A stretch of DNA of 64,000 bases from Anagrus nilaparvatae (GCA_022575985.1 JAKSXM010000014.1:23374001-23438000); one strand, 5' to 3'; counted from the first letter of the stretch, positions 1-12,443 are shown. The notes: generated from the letters alone by a model not told the origin. Numbers and translations: made by a program.

Positions 1-30
1 TCATTATTTTTATTATACTTTTTAATTTAA

Positions 31-165
31 ACTCAATTTCTAAAAAAGTATGGATACTTTATCGAATTTAATAATAAAATTGAACAATGCTGTGATCAAG
101 TGAAAAATGAAAGAAACCATAGATATTATAGAAAATTGGCAAACGTAATTGAAAAATGTTTTTAA
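31..165 (+). CDS. possible 3'-terminal coding exon of an unidentified gene
   Basis: A 44-codon open frame enters just after an in-frame TAA at 28-30 and ends at TAA 163-165. A possible splice acceptor AG lies at 47-48, after which the frame reads YGYFIEFNNKIEQCC and then a charged, tyrosine- and asparagine-containing tail ending EKCF. Codon use looks less like random AT-rich DNA than the surroundings, with GAA, CAA and GTG codons and no homopolymers. I do not recognise the family. The polypyrimidine tract before the acceptor is poor, so this could equally be a chance frame. The rest of such a gene would lie left of the window. Confidence 0.2.
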   Translation, partial: TQFLKKYGYFIEFNNKIEQCCDQVKNERNHRYYRKLANVIEKCF

Positions 166-226
166 AAAATTAATCTTAAATTATATATTTTTTTTTGATT
201 ATGTGCGTTTCAGATATTTAAAAAGA

Positions 227-234
227 ATTTAAAG
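227..234. repeat. target-site duplication of the hAT-type element, left copy
   Basis: ATTTAAAG directly precedes the left terminus and is repeated exactly at 1426-1433 after the right terminus. Confidence 0.85.
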
Positions 235-1425
235 TAGGGGTGTGCGGTTACCCGACCCGAAGCTTCGGGTGGTCTTGAATTTTTTCGGGTCGGGTCGGGT
301 CGGTCTTCGGTTATACCCGAAAAGCTTCAGGGGTCTGAAGGTATAGTTTTTAGGTGGGAAATTTCCCCGGCATTATGATTCTATCATCCTTTTTGCGAAA
401 AATTTCCATTCGCTCTCAAAAATGAGAATAAAAGGGTCAAAAAATGACTTGCTAAAAAAAAGGATAATTTTTATTAACTTTAAGTTATTATTTATTTTTT
501 TATGTAAATTAAATAAATAAATAAATAAATAAATTTGCATTTTTTTTAACATTTTAATGATAAAAAATAATGAAACCTATTCCCAAATTAATTGGTCGTT
601 AACCCAATTTTTTAACCCACCTAAATTTATAAAATTTTTAATTGTTATTAGTCATCTTAAGAAAAAAGTTTTGTTATTATCTAACGGTAAATAATTTTTT
701 TTGATAAAATGTAGTCATGGGAATTCTTTTGATAACTCGTATATGACGTTTTTCTTGAAAAATGCTCATGGAAAGGGAAATCAAAGGGACCACGTTCCCA
801 AAAACTACATTTTTAGTCAGTCTCAAATAATCAACAGTCTCGAACAAACAGTCAGTAACTAAGTCTCAATCAACAGTCTCAATCAGGCATTCAAGCTATT
901 AGGCTCAGCTGGGACCCACACGGCCCACGCTATAAATAATTTCATATTTCTCGATTTTTATACATATATTTTTATTTTTACTTACATTTTCTTATTGTAA
1001 TCAGTTTTTTTTATTGCTATTTATAATTAAAAAATTTTTTTTAAGTTAAATTGGCTTTTTATTCATTTTAAAAATAAAGTTTTCCTCAAATTATTTAAAA
1101 ATTTATAATTATAAAAAAGGTAAGTCAAATATTTATTTCTTTTCACATAAAAAAATAAATAATAACTTAAAGTTAATAAAAATTATCCTTTTTTTTAGCA
1201 AGTCATTTTTTGACCCTTTTATTCTCATTTTTGAGAGCGAATGGAAATTTTTCGCAAAAAGGATGATAGAATCATAATGCCAGGGAAATTTCCCACCTAA
1301 AAATTATACCTTCAGACCCCTGAAGCTTTTCGGGTATAACCGAAGACCGACCCGACCCGACCCGAAAAAAATAAGATCGGTCTTTCGGGCGGGTACCCGA
1401 AAATTCGGGTAACCGCACACTCCTA
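235..1425. mobile_element. non-autonomous hAT-type transposon (long-TIR foldback)
   Basis: The element is 1191 bp with terminal inverted repeats of about 270-280 bp (235-505 and 1145-1425). The termini begin TAGGGGTGTGCGGTTACC on the left and TAGGAGTGTGCGGTTACC on the right, read inward. It is flanked by a perfect 8-bp direct repeat ATTTAAAG (227-234 and 1426-1433), the target-site duplication length typical of the hAT superfamily, and TAGGGGTGTG-like tips are also usual for hAT. The arms carry GGGTCGGGTCGGGT tracts that stand out in AT-rich DNA. No transposase frame exists, so it would need a transposase supplied in trans. The arms differ by only a few changes, which suggests fairly recent insertion. 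Confidence 0.85.
508..534. repeat. (AAAT)n microsatellite inside the hAT-type element
   Basis: About six AAAT units follow the inner edge of the left arm. Confidence 0.9.
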
Positions 1426-1433
1426 ATTTAAAG

Positions 1434-2140
1434 TATACTTCGATCCAAGTTAAGAATTATTTCCCATTTACAAGATTTACCTTTGTCTCAACTTTCGGGC
1501 AAGAAAGTTTGAGAAATCAACATTTATTTTTCTAAGAAAGTTAAGCAAATATTTAATCCTAAAATTGATTTAACTACTTTAAGATCCAAATTTTAATTCA
1601 TTTTTTATCAAAAATGCATGATTCACCCTTATCGGTGTTTTTGAAATATTCTCACTATGAGCCTTAATTTTGCCATAATATAGCTTTTTTGGATCGCTAA
1701 ATTTACATTTCAGTTAATTTTTTTTTTAAATACACGATTCACATTTACATTAGCAAAAACCACCCTTGGGGTTTAAGGGTTTTTTTGCTAAATTTTCGAA
1801 ATTTGGATTTAGCGACCCAGAAAACCTATATTATGTTAAATTTAAGGCTTATAGAAAAATTTATCAAAAAACCCCTTTCAGGGTAGTTTTTGCTAATTTA
1901 AGAGTCAATCGCGCATTTTTGATAAAAAATGACCTGATAAAAAATGAAATTTGGATTCAGCAAACCAAAGAACATAGCAAACAACCTATACTATGGCAAA
2001 ATTAAGACTCCTTTTAACGGTGTTTATTGCTCATTTAAGGGTGATGCCTTCATTTCCCATGGTCGATTTTCCAAAATTTGACTTCAGCGATCAAAAAACC
2101 TATTCTAGACCAAATCTGGTATTGGCCAGGAATTTTACAA
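1434..2140. repeat. degenerate tandem repeat block (about 130-bp units)
   Basis: From about 1640 to 2130 the same words recur: TTTTTGCTAATTTAAG, variants of ATTTGGATTCAGCGACC, and AAAACCTATACTA. The block ends with a segment (2091-2135) closely matching the end of another block at 8447-8490, both reading AGCGA(C/T)C then AAAAACCTAT then CTGGT.TTGGCC. Positions 1434-1640 show nothing recognisable. A short open frame at 1766-2005 is a by-product of the repeat and is not called as a gene. The superfamily is unknown. Confidence 0.5.
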
Positions 2141-2501
2141 CCCCCCTCCATTAATTGACTAGAATAATAGTTACTCTATCAATTGTTGATTATGGTACCT
2201 TATTAGCTAAATAGAACCTAGCAAATTAAGAATTTTTTTTAAATAAAAAATATTTTTTAAATATAATAAAATGTAATGGTCAATTACACGTTTGGGGTGT
2301 AACATATACAAATGCATACAGGCAGATATAATGTGATAAATAATCTTTACATGAAAAGACAAATTTTCAGTTTATAAATACAAATTAAAAATAAAAAATA
2401 TTTTTTCATTTCCTGATTTACCAGTTTTGCGGTTTTGATACCTACTTTTTGCAAAAAAAGATATTTTCCTGCATTATGCTATTTTGATTTTAAACAATTC
2501 T

Positions 2502-2527
2502 TTATTATTATTATTATTATTATTATT
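2502..2527. repeat. (TTA)n microsatellite
   Basis: An uninterrupted run of about eight ATT/TTA units. Confidence 0.9.
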
Positions 2528-2562
2528 CAAAGTTTATTTAACCAATGTCTATATTGAAATGG

Positions 2563-2833
2563 AATTTATCAAATATTGTTAGTAACGTCTGACTGGATCT
2601 GGCTGTATCTACTTATAAAGCCATACAGTAATAAAATGATCTTAAAAATAATTTATTTTTGAGATCATTTTATTTAAAATAATATATTTTTAAGATCATT
2701 TTATTTAATGAAATAAAAATAGTTATAAATCATTTATTAGTAAACTTACCTATATTTAATATTACTATATGTAGGCTTTATTAGTAGATACAGCTAGATC
2801 CAGTCAGACGTTACTAACAATATTTGACAAATT
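2563..2833. mobile_element. small inverted-repeat (MITE-like) element, about 270 bp
   Basis: The arms 2563-2630 and 2766-2833 are near-perfect inverted copies that share AGTAACGTCTGACTGGATCT and GTATCTAC..ATAAAGCC. The centre repeats a GATCATTTTATTT module in both orientations. No target duplication is obvious, so the superfamily is unassigned. There is no coding capacity. Confidence 0.7.
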
Positions 2834-3149
2834 GAATCTTAACTTTATAAAATACGTTTTCTCATAAAGTTTACTAGCACAACTAATTAAAATGAGTACT
2901 TTCTTCTTATATACTTTGATTTAAAAGTATTTCTAATAAGGTTCTAGTGATATTAAATTCATTAGTAAATTAAGTTTTCTAACAAGGAAAATGTCAACTG
3001 TTCGGGAAGCCAATTTGCTTCTAACTTTCAGAACAGGTTGTAGTAGTTGAAAAAACATCCCAAATACCTTGAGTCTATAATCTAAATAGGACTCCTGGAC
3101 CTATAAATAGGACCTCCTAGCAGAGTTCTATTCTACAAGATAGGGTTAT

Positions 3150-3330
3150 TTAGGCCATATTTGAAATGACGCTGTGAGCTTGTAACTCAATCTGGTTGAT
3201 CTCATTATTTTGTTGTAAATGTCACCTTTTAATCGTCGTAAACCTCATTTTTTAATCAGTAATTCTCTTACCGGATACGTAAAAAATATACCCGAATCGA
3301 ATAAAATTCTTTTTGATAAAAAAATTTTTT
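3150..3330. repeat. dispersed repeat fragment, family shared with 9290-9420
   Basis: The order of words CTGGTTGATCTCATT, then CACCTTTTAATC, then CGTAA.CC and TTTTT.ATCA..AATTCTCT is shared with 9325-9405. The two are diverged copies of one repeat. The overlapping short frames on both strands (about 3219-3519) are not supported as genes. Confidence 0.5.
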
Positions 3331-3539
3331 CTCGGTTTTCAGTTTTTTTGGTTTTTTTTTTAAATTTGATAAATATTTTTTTCTTGGAAATTCAGTTTTA
3401 TGAACATAAAAATTTTTTGTCGTTATCAATCGAAATAAAACATAGCCTATGTTTTGACCCGTAATTTTTGCCGTCTTCTGCCCTTCTTCTGTAAACCCGA
3501 TGTCTGTAGCTTTTATCATGTTCTCGTTTATCGCGTTCG

Positions 3540-5600
3540 GACATACTCAGACTCATTCATACATAAATAAAGATTTATATATATATAGGACAGGATAATA
3601 GATATACATACATATTTTTTTTTATTTCTCGAGGATAGCAAATTGTATCTTCTGGGGATGGCAAAATTGCATGTAGCCATCCCTGAAAAAATTTTTTAAA
3701 AAAAGTCATCTTTATAGAGCCATATCACAAAAAGCGAGTAAAAAACTAAGGGTATGACGGATGTTTTTTTAATTTTAACTAACACAACCCGTCTTGAAAG
3801 TTAGCAACAAATTAACTTCTCAAAAAGTTGATACTCCCCTTGTAAATTATAAAAAATAGAAATTTTATTTATTATCGATCCAAACTTACACATAATAAAC
3901 GAGGTAGAAATTTGTCAAATAAACATAAAGAAATAAATCGATTGACAGAATTGATAGACAGCCGTTAGACAATGCAACAGTTATGATACCTATGTTATTT
4001 TGTTACATGCATACATTATTAAGTTACTTATCTTCTACAGTGTTGAAAATTAAAAAAGCCCCAAAGTCAAAATCTAGATCACGAAACTTTGTTCCCTGAA
4101 AACTTGATTTTTATTGCTGCAAATTTTGATTCGAAAATCAGAAAACAAGAAGTGTCAAAAACGGTTGGCGTACCCGTAATTTTTTTTTCTCTTAAACGTT
4201 TGCAAATGGCATAAAACCTAAAAAAAAAGTGTAAAAATTTTTTTTAAGCCCATTTTTCATCACATTTCAAAACGTTTGTAATCGTTTAAAACAAAAAAAA
4301 AAGTAAAGTAATCGCAACCTGAATTTTTTTACAGGGTAGGCTATAAAACTATGCTCCAAAAAGGAATTTCTTTATCATATATAAAATTTCATTTATAATA
4401 ATCATTGGCAAATCAAAAAAAATAAAAAATTCTTACAAATTTTCCTTCCAGTCAAAGTTATTTTACAACTTCAGTCATTTTAAGGAATAATAAGTTACAG
4501 TCTAATAAGCATATATCCTCATAACTTTTTTTGCGTTTTGAATTTAAATTATTTGTAATTTGTTTTGCCAGATTATTTTACAAGATAATGCTTTGCCTTT
4601 CATATCAATAAAAAAAAAATTGAAAAATTATAACGATTACACACAGCATTAAAATATTCATATTAAAAATCAATCCAATCTCTACAAACTACTAAAAAAA
4701 ACCAAATCGAAAAGAAAGTTTTCCTAAAAAAAAAATTAAATATTTATACAAACAAAAGCTAAGAAAAAGCAATTTTAAGCTACTTAAATTGTAATTTTTA
4801 TAATAGAAATATAAATTTCAAAGAGAAAGGAAAAATCTAATACAATTTATCATGTCACAAAGAAAAAAGAAAAAAAAAATTATTGAATAGATAAAAGAAA
4901 TTGATTAATAAAATAAAAAAAGTGTAGGTTTATAAAACAAAGTAGTAGTAGTAGTAGTAGTAAAAAAATAAATATTAAACCATTGTTAGATTATAAATAA
5001 ATTAGATACATGTTAAAATATAAAACGCTCATAGTTGCGGCGTGATAGTTATTTGTCTCTCGAAAGTGAATAAACTGAATTAAACTCTCCCCTTCTATCT
5101 ATATTATTTATAATAATTTTGCATATAAGTGCGTATTAGTAAAATAACAAAAAAATCTAATGTAGAATCAGGAGGCCTTTATTTATTTATTTTTAAAGCA
5201 AAATTTATAAGCAATTATATATTAGCAAAACGAACGTTTATTACAGGTATATATTTTTATACGTCCTTGAAGGACGAATCAACTTTTTGCCAAAGCGATG
5301 AACTATAAGCTGCTTTTATGTAAATATTATAATTTTTTTTTTTTTTCGTTACAAAAGATTTTATACTTAATACTTATACGTGATGATTATAAAATTTTAA
5401 TCGTAAATTATTATTATCTGATTTTTTTACATAATGCTCGCAACTTTTTGCGTGTATTTAAAAATCATATTTTTTAATCGAACATTCTTTTACAATTGAA
5501 TTTTTATTTTTAATTATTTTTTATTTGGTAAAACCCAATGTTGATAAAATTATAAATATTTACAATTTTGATAAAATATATCAGTAGTTAAGTGCATTAA
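3540..5600. other. AT-rich intergenic DNA, no gene seen
   Basis: Long A and T runs, a (TA)n-like patch near 3577 and a (GTA)n microsatellite at 4941-4962. No open frame or splice pattern that I can support. Confidence 0.6.
4941..4962. repeat. (AGT)n microsatellite
   Basis: Seven consecutive AGT/GTA units. Confidence 0.9.
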
Positions 5601-5611
5601 AAATGCAATTT

Positions 5612-6300
5612 GTGATAGAAAAAGTATGCCTCGAAATCTTGAGTAATTTACAATGAAAAATGTAGGAGTGTATTTTTTCATTAGTGGTACTTTCGAAGGG
5701 CGCTAGAGGTATATAAAAAACATAAAAATGAGAACTTAAAAATACAGAACTAAAATTTTATCAACCGTAAAAAGTTATTTTTTAGATCACTTATTGCCAT
5801 GTCTCTCAAGCAATGCCGAATGCCCGCTATACCGGCTAAAAGTTGAAAAAATTTGTGAAAAAATGTACCAAATGATACAAGACTGAAATTTTATTTGTAG
5901 CTTTGATGCAATCCCAAAGATTCCACTGTCAGGTGCTGGAATTTTGTTTGAATTTTTTAAATTTCTAAGAATTTTTTCGAATATTCAAGCAAACAAATTG
6001 CTTTAAAATTTAAGCAAAATTCAAAAGGTTGCCATATCTTCTCAAAATTTACAACTTTTAGATGGTATGGCAGGTATTCTGCTCAGCTTAAAAGGTATGT
6101 GTCGATAGCAGTCCACTGATTCATTTAATAAATTATTTTAGCTGGCAAAACCTCTGATTTATATTTATAATTACAAATGGCCCATTTTTTATGTTTTTTA
6201 CCTCCTATCCCCCTTCGAAATGAAATTTACACTACACTTTTCATTATAAATATCTCAAAAAAGAAGATTTCAAGATTCCGATTCTTTTTCATATTGGGAA
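5612..6300. mobile_element. diverged long foldback element, about 690 bp
   Basis: The left arm (about 5612-5855) and the right arm (about 6055-6300) are inverted, diverged copies. Paired landmarks are TCGAAGGG near 5694 with CCCTTCGA near 6212, AAAAAACATAAAAA near 5717 with its complement near 6195, and GGCTAAAAGTTG near 5835 with CAACTTTTAGAT near 6052. No frame of useful length is present. The arms look old because indels and substitutions are frequent. Confidence 0.6.
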
Positions 6301-7900
6301 ATTTTTTATTACGCTTATCTGTCTTTTCAAATTAACTTAAAAAGTTGATAAATAAATTTTTTTTATTATGAGAAATCATGAGTGTGTGTGTTTAAAAATT
6401 ACCCATGCAGTCACCTATAGTCGAATGGATATTCCCGAATGGATACCCACCTATAGCAAATCGATATTATGACTTCATTTCAATGCAATTGATACTTTAT
6501 ATGAAAAAACCCTTTTAAAAATTTTTAACATTTTACTGGCACCTTGTGAAAATAAAAATTTTTTAGGAGTTTCTACCAATTTGAACATTTAGGCGTAACC
6601 TATACTTTTGTCACTTTAAAAAAAAGATTTGTAGAGCCGTTTCTAAGATAGTTATAAAAAAATTTCTATAAATCTGTAAAAATGTATTCAGGACCGTTTG
6701 TACTCTATTTGGTGCCGAATGCCAAAAATTCATGGCTGCATTATATGCAGAAACTCTTGAAATATCAAATATAAGTGACAACAATAATAAAACAAAAGAT
6801 GAGCGTATAAAGTCAAGATAAAATCTATAAAGTCAATGTCACCTCGAACAGAGTAAAGTCCTTATAATATCTTGAAGTTATAGCAAAAAATATGTCTAGT
6901 AAATGAGTACCACACTGCTTTTGTTAAAATCTGAGCCAATTCTCTGATGAAAATTTTAGACTATAAAAGAACTAAAAAAAAAAATAAAATTTCCAGAGTG
7001 AATTATGTTGAAAAACTTGTAATGTCACAACTTTTTTTGCAAATGTACATGACTCATATATAAAATCATCAATATTTTTTAACCGTATGCTCATCAATAA
7101 TTACATGATTAAATACTAAAAATTTGATATAATTTTTAAAAAAAATACCTATATTTAAAATTTTGTAATATTTAAGAGTTTTATGAAGAAACATTACAAG
7201 ATTTAATTTTATTAATAATATTTTAAAAATTTAAAAAAATCACATCATAAATAATTACTTATTAAATTCTTCAAAAAATATTCAACCATAGAGATTAGCA
7301 ATTAATTAAAATTCATGAAAAAATATTTAGTAAAAATTAAAAACAAAAAAAAAATACTTTGTTTTTTAAGATAAATTGATTGACTGTACACATAATACAA
7401 AATAAATCGTGACTTATAGTAGTTATATATACCTTTAGGCTAATAACCCAATTCCTCATTTTTAAAGGCCATTTGATAAGTACATGATAATTGTTTTAAA
7501 ACAATACTATTTTATATAAACGTGACATCTATTTATAAAAGAAAAAAAAATCTTTTTTTTTTTTTATTCAATCAGAAATACGTCAATTTATATAATTATA
7601 CGCACTGAAAGTTTATAATAACAGTATACATAATATAAGTGTATTACATCATTTATACCACCTTCACTTGGAAAATTTTTTATTTTAAGTATAAAATTGC
7701 AATATAGTATGTTTTTATATTTTAATATTAAAAAAGATTTTTTATTAAACATATAAGGGAAAGGTGAATAAAATTTCATATAAATATGGTACTGCCAACT
7801 TGAGAGCAATAATTTTTTAATCGGCTTTTAGACTTAGTTAAGTTTCGGCGGTTTTTGACACATTTTTAAGCGTGGTATCTTCAGAATAATTTGGGAATTA
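6301..7900. other. AT-rich intergenic DNA, no gene seen
   Basis: Mostly low-complexity A/T sequence with no recognisable RNA gene, domain or repeat arms. A short minus-strand frame at 7588-7809 is dominated by AT-rich codons and is not supported. Confidence 0.5.
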
Positions 7901-7920
7901 ATAGCAAAAAATAAAACACT

Positions 7921-8520
7921 GCCGTAAATTGGTCAAAACTTAAACTACCCCTAAAAAGGACATTTTCGCTGTATTCAGCCTTTGAAATTTGGAAAAAAGG
8001 TTAAAAATTATTATCAGATTATTAATATTATAAATAAATAATTCATTAATTTTTATCTAAAAAGATTTTTTATTCTTATAAAACATTCCAAGATTTTCGA
8101 AAAATTAACAAAAAATCACAAGAAAAAAAAATAAATATTATGATATTTTTCACAGATATTTGGCTCAAAAATTGAAGGTTCCAAATCTTCATACGTACTT
8201 TCAAAATTATTATCGTCGTTTACATCGATAGTGATATAGAGGTAGTTTTGGCCAACTTAAGGGTCAAGTCCCAATTTTTCATAAAAAATACCTCAATATT
8301 CGTGATCAATGACCCAAAAAACCCCCGTATACGAAATTTCAAAGACCTAGAGTGAATACAGCGAAATGCCCTTTTTAGGGTCAATTTTGGCCAATTTAAG
8401 GGTCAAACCCCAATTTCTCATAGAAACGAGCCTGATTTTTATGATCAGCGACCCTAAAAACCTATACTAGAGCAAATCTGGTGGTGGCCGAAAACAATAC
8501 AACCAAACACGTATTTTGAC
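7921..8520. repeat. repeat block with an internal inverted pair, related to 1640-2130
   Basis: The sequence at 7921-7995 is the inverted copy of 8333-8400, sharing GAATACAGCGAAA and CCTTTTTAGGG. Two direct units at about 8240-8340 and 8385-8490 share GGCCAA.TTAAGGGTCAA and CCCAATTT.TCATA. The terminal 45 bp match the end of the block at 1640-2130. Confidence 0.55.
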
Positions 8521-8609
8521 TGAAGTAATATTAATAGGTACTTTTATAGGAAAAAATGAGGTATTTTCTCCAAATTAAAATATTTTTTTATGATATATAT
8601 ACACATGCA

Positions 8610-9540
8610 TACATACATACTAGACTGCCAAAAAAAAAACGATTTTTTGATTTTTTTAAGGTGCTCAAGCGTTTTTGGGTGTCATTTAATGAAAAAATAA
8701 GTTCTACGCAAACCACATCTAAAAATATTTAGTCGTTGGACAGCGTCGAAGCATTTTCGGTTTTTGAAAATGGGCTCAGGAACGTCGGGCGGGACTAAAG
8801 CTACTTAATTTAAAAGGCAATATAAAAATAAAATTTCGGGGGGTATTTTATAGTTTTTTTGATCGTTAAAAACGATGGAATCATTTATTTTGAATTATTT
8901 TTTTAATGCAAAAAGTTATGAGCTGATTTCAGTGGTAAAAATATCAAAAATTGGACAGTTTTTGACGTCAAAAACTTGCTGCGGCCTAAAAAATGTTTAG
9001 GACATTAAGGACATTCAGCATGTTTTTTGGGTCACAAAAAATGATAAAATTGGTTATTTTTATTTATTCTATAAGCCAAATTTTGTAGTTTGAATTTCCA
9101 AATTCAGCATTTTTTTGAGTTAAATGAGTTTCAAACGCGTAGAGAACTTTTCTGAACCTCTAGAAAGGTAAATTATCATATTTTTGTGTTTTTCTAACTA
9201 GCGCAGAATTAATTGCTTTTTTTAAGGGTGCTAGTTTAGTTCAGTGTACCACAGTGTCATAAAATATGGTTTTCAGGCAATTTTCCAAATAATGCTGTCA
9301 TCTTGCAATTCAACCAAAATACTTCCAGTTGGTCTCATTTTTTTTTATAAAATACACCTTTTAATCTCCGTAATCCGCAATTTTTCATCACCAATTCTCT
9401 CATTGTAATAGTTAATAAACCAAATGCCCATTTTCGGCCCTAAATGACCAATTTTTAAATCTTGCTCTGCTTGGATTGTAAAAATCAAAACCAAGACTAT
9501 CAAGCAGAGCAGGTTAACAGTGTATGTTTACATTCTCTAT
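8610..9540. repeat. probable old unclassified transposon remnants
   Basis: The GC content is above the local background (for example GGAACGTCGGGCGGGAC near 8781). The part at 9290-9420 is a diverged copy of the repeat at 3150-3330. A hairpin at 9462-9508 is formed by GCTCTGCTTG and its complement CAAGCAGAGC. No coding remnant is recognised. Confidence 0.4.
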
Positions 9541-12260
9541 TTTTTTTTAAAATTAATTACATCTATATATGCATTTAAAAACAAGTAAAAAATATTATTA
9601 TATTACAACAATATGCGTGGGATAATGATAATTATCTATTTGTTATATGAATTTCATTATATATATTTAATATTATTGTATTAAAAATATTTAATCATTT
9701 AATTTTTCTATTTTATTTTTTTTTTTAATTAATCAATATTTAATAACAAATGGCATATACAATTATAAATCTATACAATTTTTTATATTTTTGTTAATTC
9801 ATTTAATAACACAATGAATCATTTTTTAAAAAAAAATATAGGCATAGTAGTAGAGAGATAAATTTTTATAAAAATTGAATAATTAGAAAATATTCAAACA
9901 CAAAAGCTAACAAAAAAATTAATTCATTATAAAAAATAATAGCGAATGCTAAACGCGCAATATATTGCAACAATGAAAAAATTTTTTAAAAAAATGATGT
10001 AACATAATAATGTTAGAAAAATTTAACCTCAGGCTTTACACTCTATAACGATGTACAGAATTTTTTTGTTTGTTTATTATTTCAAAAAATTTGTCCCTAT
10101 AATTTAAAAATTTTATTATTTAAATTATGTTTCTAATCAATATATAAAATCAACATATTTTTATGAAATATCAATTTTTTTTATTGAAAGTATTTATTAT
10201 TATGATATTTATTATTATAAAGTTGAGTGACAGCATTATTTTAAATTTATATTTACAAATGGCCTTGCATCTATTATATTATTTCAATATATCGTATATG
10301 CACAATAAAAAGTTCAACTTTCAGATACCATAGACATTTTTTTTTGACTCATAAAAAAATTTATATTATAAATTAGTTTTTATATGCATTATAATTTTTA
10401 TCTTGCAAAATTTTTAATTATATTGCTTTTTTTATTTTATTAAATCTATATTGTTTTTTTCGAAAAAAAATTTTTATAAAAACAGTAATATTTCACAAGA
10501 TTATAGAACCAGAATCCTTTTGGAATTGACAATTTTTAAAAAATTTTTTTGATAATTTATTATTTTGAGATATCGGCAACATATTACCAAGACTTTCCTA
10601 AATGATTTGTACTTTTGAGTCTATATTTAGCAGTTTCAAAAAAAAGCTCTATCTTTATTAAATGCTGAAAAAAATCTGGTCGCTAAATAAATTTTTTTTC
10701 TTCAAAACTTGAAAAAAATAAATAAAAAAAAATTTTTTTCCTTTAAAAATAGTTATAATACTTTTTATGGGTACTGTAAAACGAGGCTTCTGTCAATAAA
10801 GAGCTGGTATTAGTCCATTAGGTAAAATGCGGGCTTTAAATAAACATTGAATGTCAAAGATAAAAGGGGCAATTTCTTGGAGTGTATTTGCACTAGATCT
10901 AGGGGCACTAAAGTAGAAATGATTAATTATGATTCAAAGTCTATTAAAATTCTGCTTGGGCAGGGTCCATGAAATCGTCTCATAACAAAATTTTAATAAA
11001 TTTTTAGTGATAGTTACTAAAGTTTAATTGTTTCAACTCTAGTATCCCTAGAATCTAGTATATATTTTACGCTCTGTAAAATCGCTCCTAAAACCTTTAA
11101 GTTTTCAATTGAGGCCTCTAAATAATATATAACAATGAATCCAAAACTTGTTAGGCCAGAAAATTTCTCCATACCTTAAAATTTTTTCAGATAATAATTT
11201 TTTAAAGATAAAATTTAAATAGGTTTTAAAAGAGTATTCAGACATAAAATTCGATTATAAAATGTCAAATTTTTACTCAAAAAATGTTCGATTCATTTAA
11301 TTCTTATTTTATAAAATTTCAAACTTTGACTTTTAAAAATGCAGGTTTTTAATAAAATATTTAGCGGAAAATTTAAATTTGTCTTGCAGAACGTTCTTCT
11401 TTGTAGAATGACCATCAGTTTTCCAAGAGTCATTCTTTTAGTTTATTTATAAACTGTTATAAAACTTTAAAAAAGATTATCGTTGACTAGATTGTGCAGT
11501 AAAAATGCTTTTATAATAAAAATTTTAGAAATTTACGTGCACATAAAATTTAGAATAAAAAAAAATTACAAACTTTGCAACAAAAACATAAAAAATCTAT
11601 TCCGGTAATTTTTATTAATAACTAATAAATTTGTCGAAATAGCATTTAAAAAATGTAAAAAAAAAAAAAAAAAACAATATTTTTATTTTTATTAAAATTA
11701 TGATAATCGTGTTTAAAAAATAGCATAAAAATTAAGTATATTTTTAATAGCGTTAATATATTTTTTTAAAATAAAAAATAACAAGGTTACATAAGAAATT
11801 TAACAAATATACGAAAACGTAAATGAGTTTTTCATATAAATTAAAAAATTATATTTAAGAAATGATAATAATATAATTTAGCGACAATCTATGTAAATAT
11901 TGGCAAAGTATATCTGAGATATTTATTATTATGAATCATCAAGAAAAACATAAAATTTTTGTTATTATTTATGAAACTAAGGAAAAATAATTTATTAGAA
12001 AAATAAGAGCTTAAATATTAATTATGCTGTAACATGAATGCTAATAAGTAATTAAGTAAAAATAAAAAGAAAACTTGACATCTATCATAATAAAATATTT
12101 TAATGGCGAATGAATTATTTTTATCTTCGGTAAAACGATTAGATTATTATTTAAATTATTTTTTATACATTTTTACAATTATAAATTAATTATTTTATTT
12201 TTTAGAAATATAGGGTAATAGGTTTAAAAATAGACCATTCACCTGTAACTATCAGCTAGC
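9541..12260. other. AT-rich intergenic DNA, no gene seen
   Basis: Long stretches of A/T homopolymer. No gene, RNA or clear repeat arms recognised. Confidence 0.5.
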
Positions 12261-12262
12261 TA

Positions 12263-12443
12263 CCCGACGAATTTTCGATAGATCTCTTTATAGATCGAAA
12301 ATTTGCGAGATCTCTTTACATCTCCGCAGATCACTTTTGATCTCTTTAGATCTAAAGATATCTAAAGAGATCTCTAGAGATTTGCAGCGATTATTTAGAT
12401 CTCTTTAGATCTCACTAAAGAGATCTATCGAAAATTCGTCGGG
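12263..12443. mobile_element. 181-bp Tc1/mariner-type mini-element (MITE) with TA target duplication
   Basis: The termini CCCGACGAATTTTCGATAGA match in inverted orientation for about 28 bp at both ends, and both ends abut TA (12261-12262 and 12444-12445). TA duplication is the hallmark of Tc1/mariner insertion. The interior is built almost entirely from GATCTCTTTAGATC-like words in both orientations, so single strands would fold extensively. No coding capacity. Confidence 0.75.
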
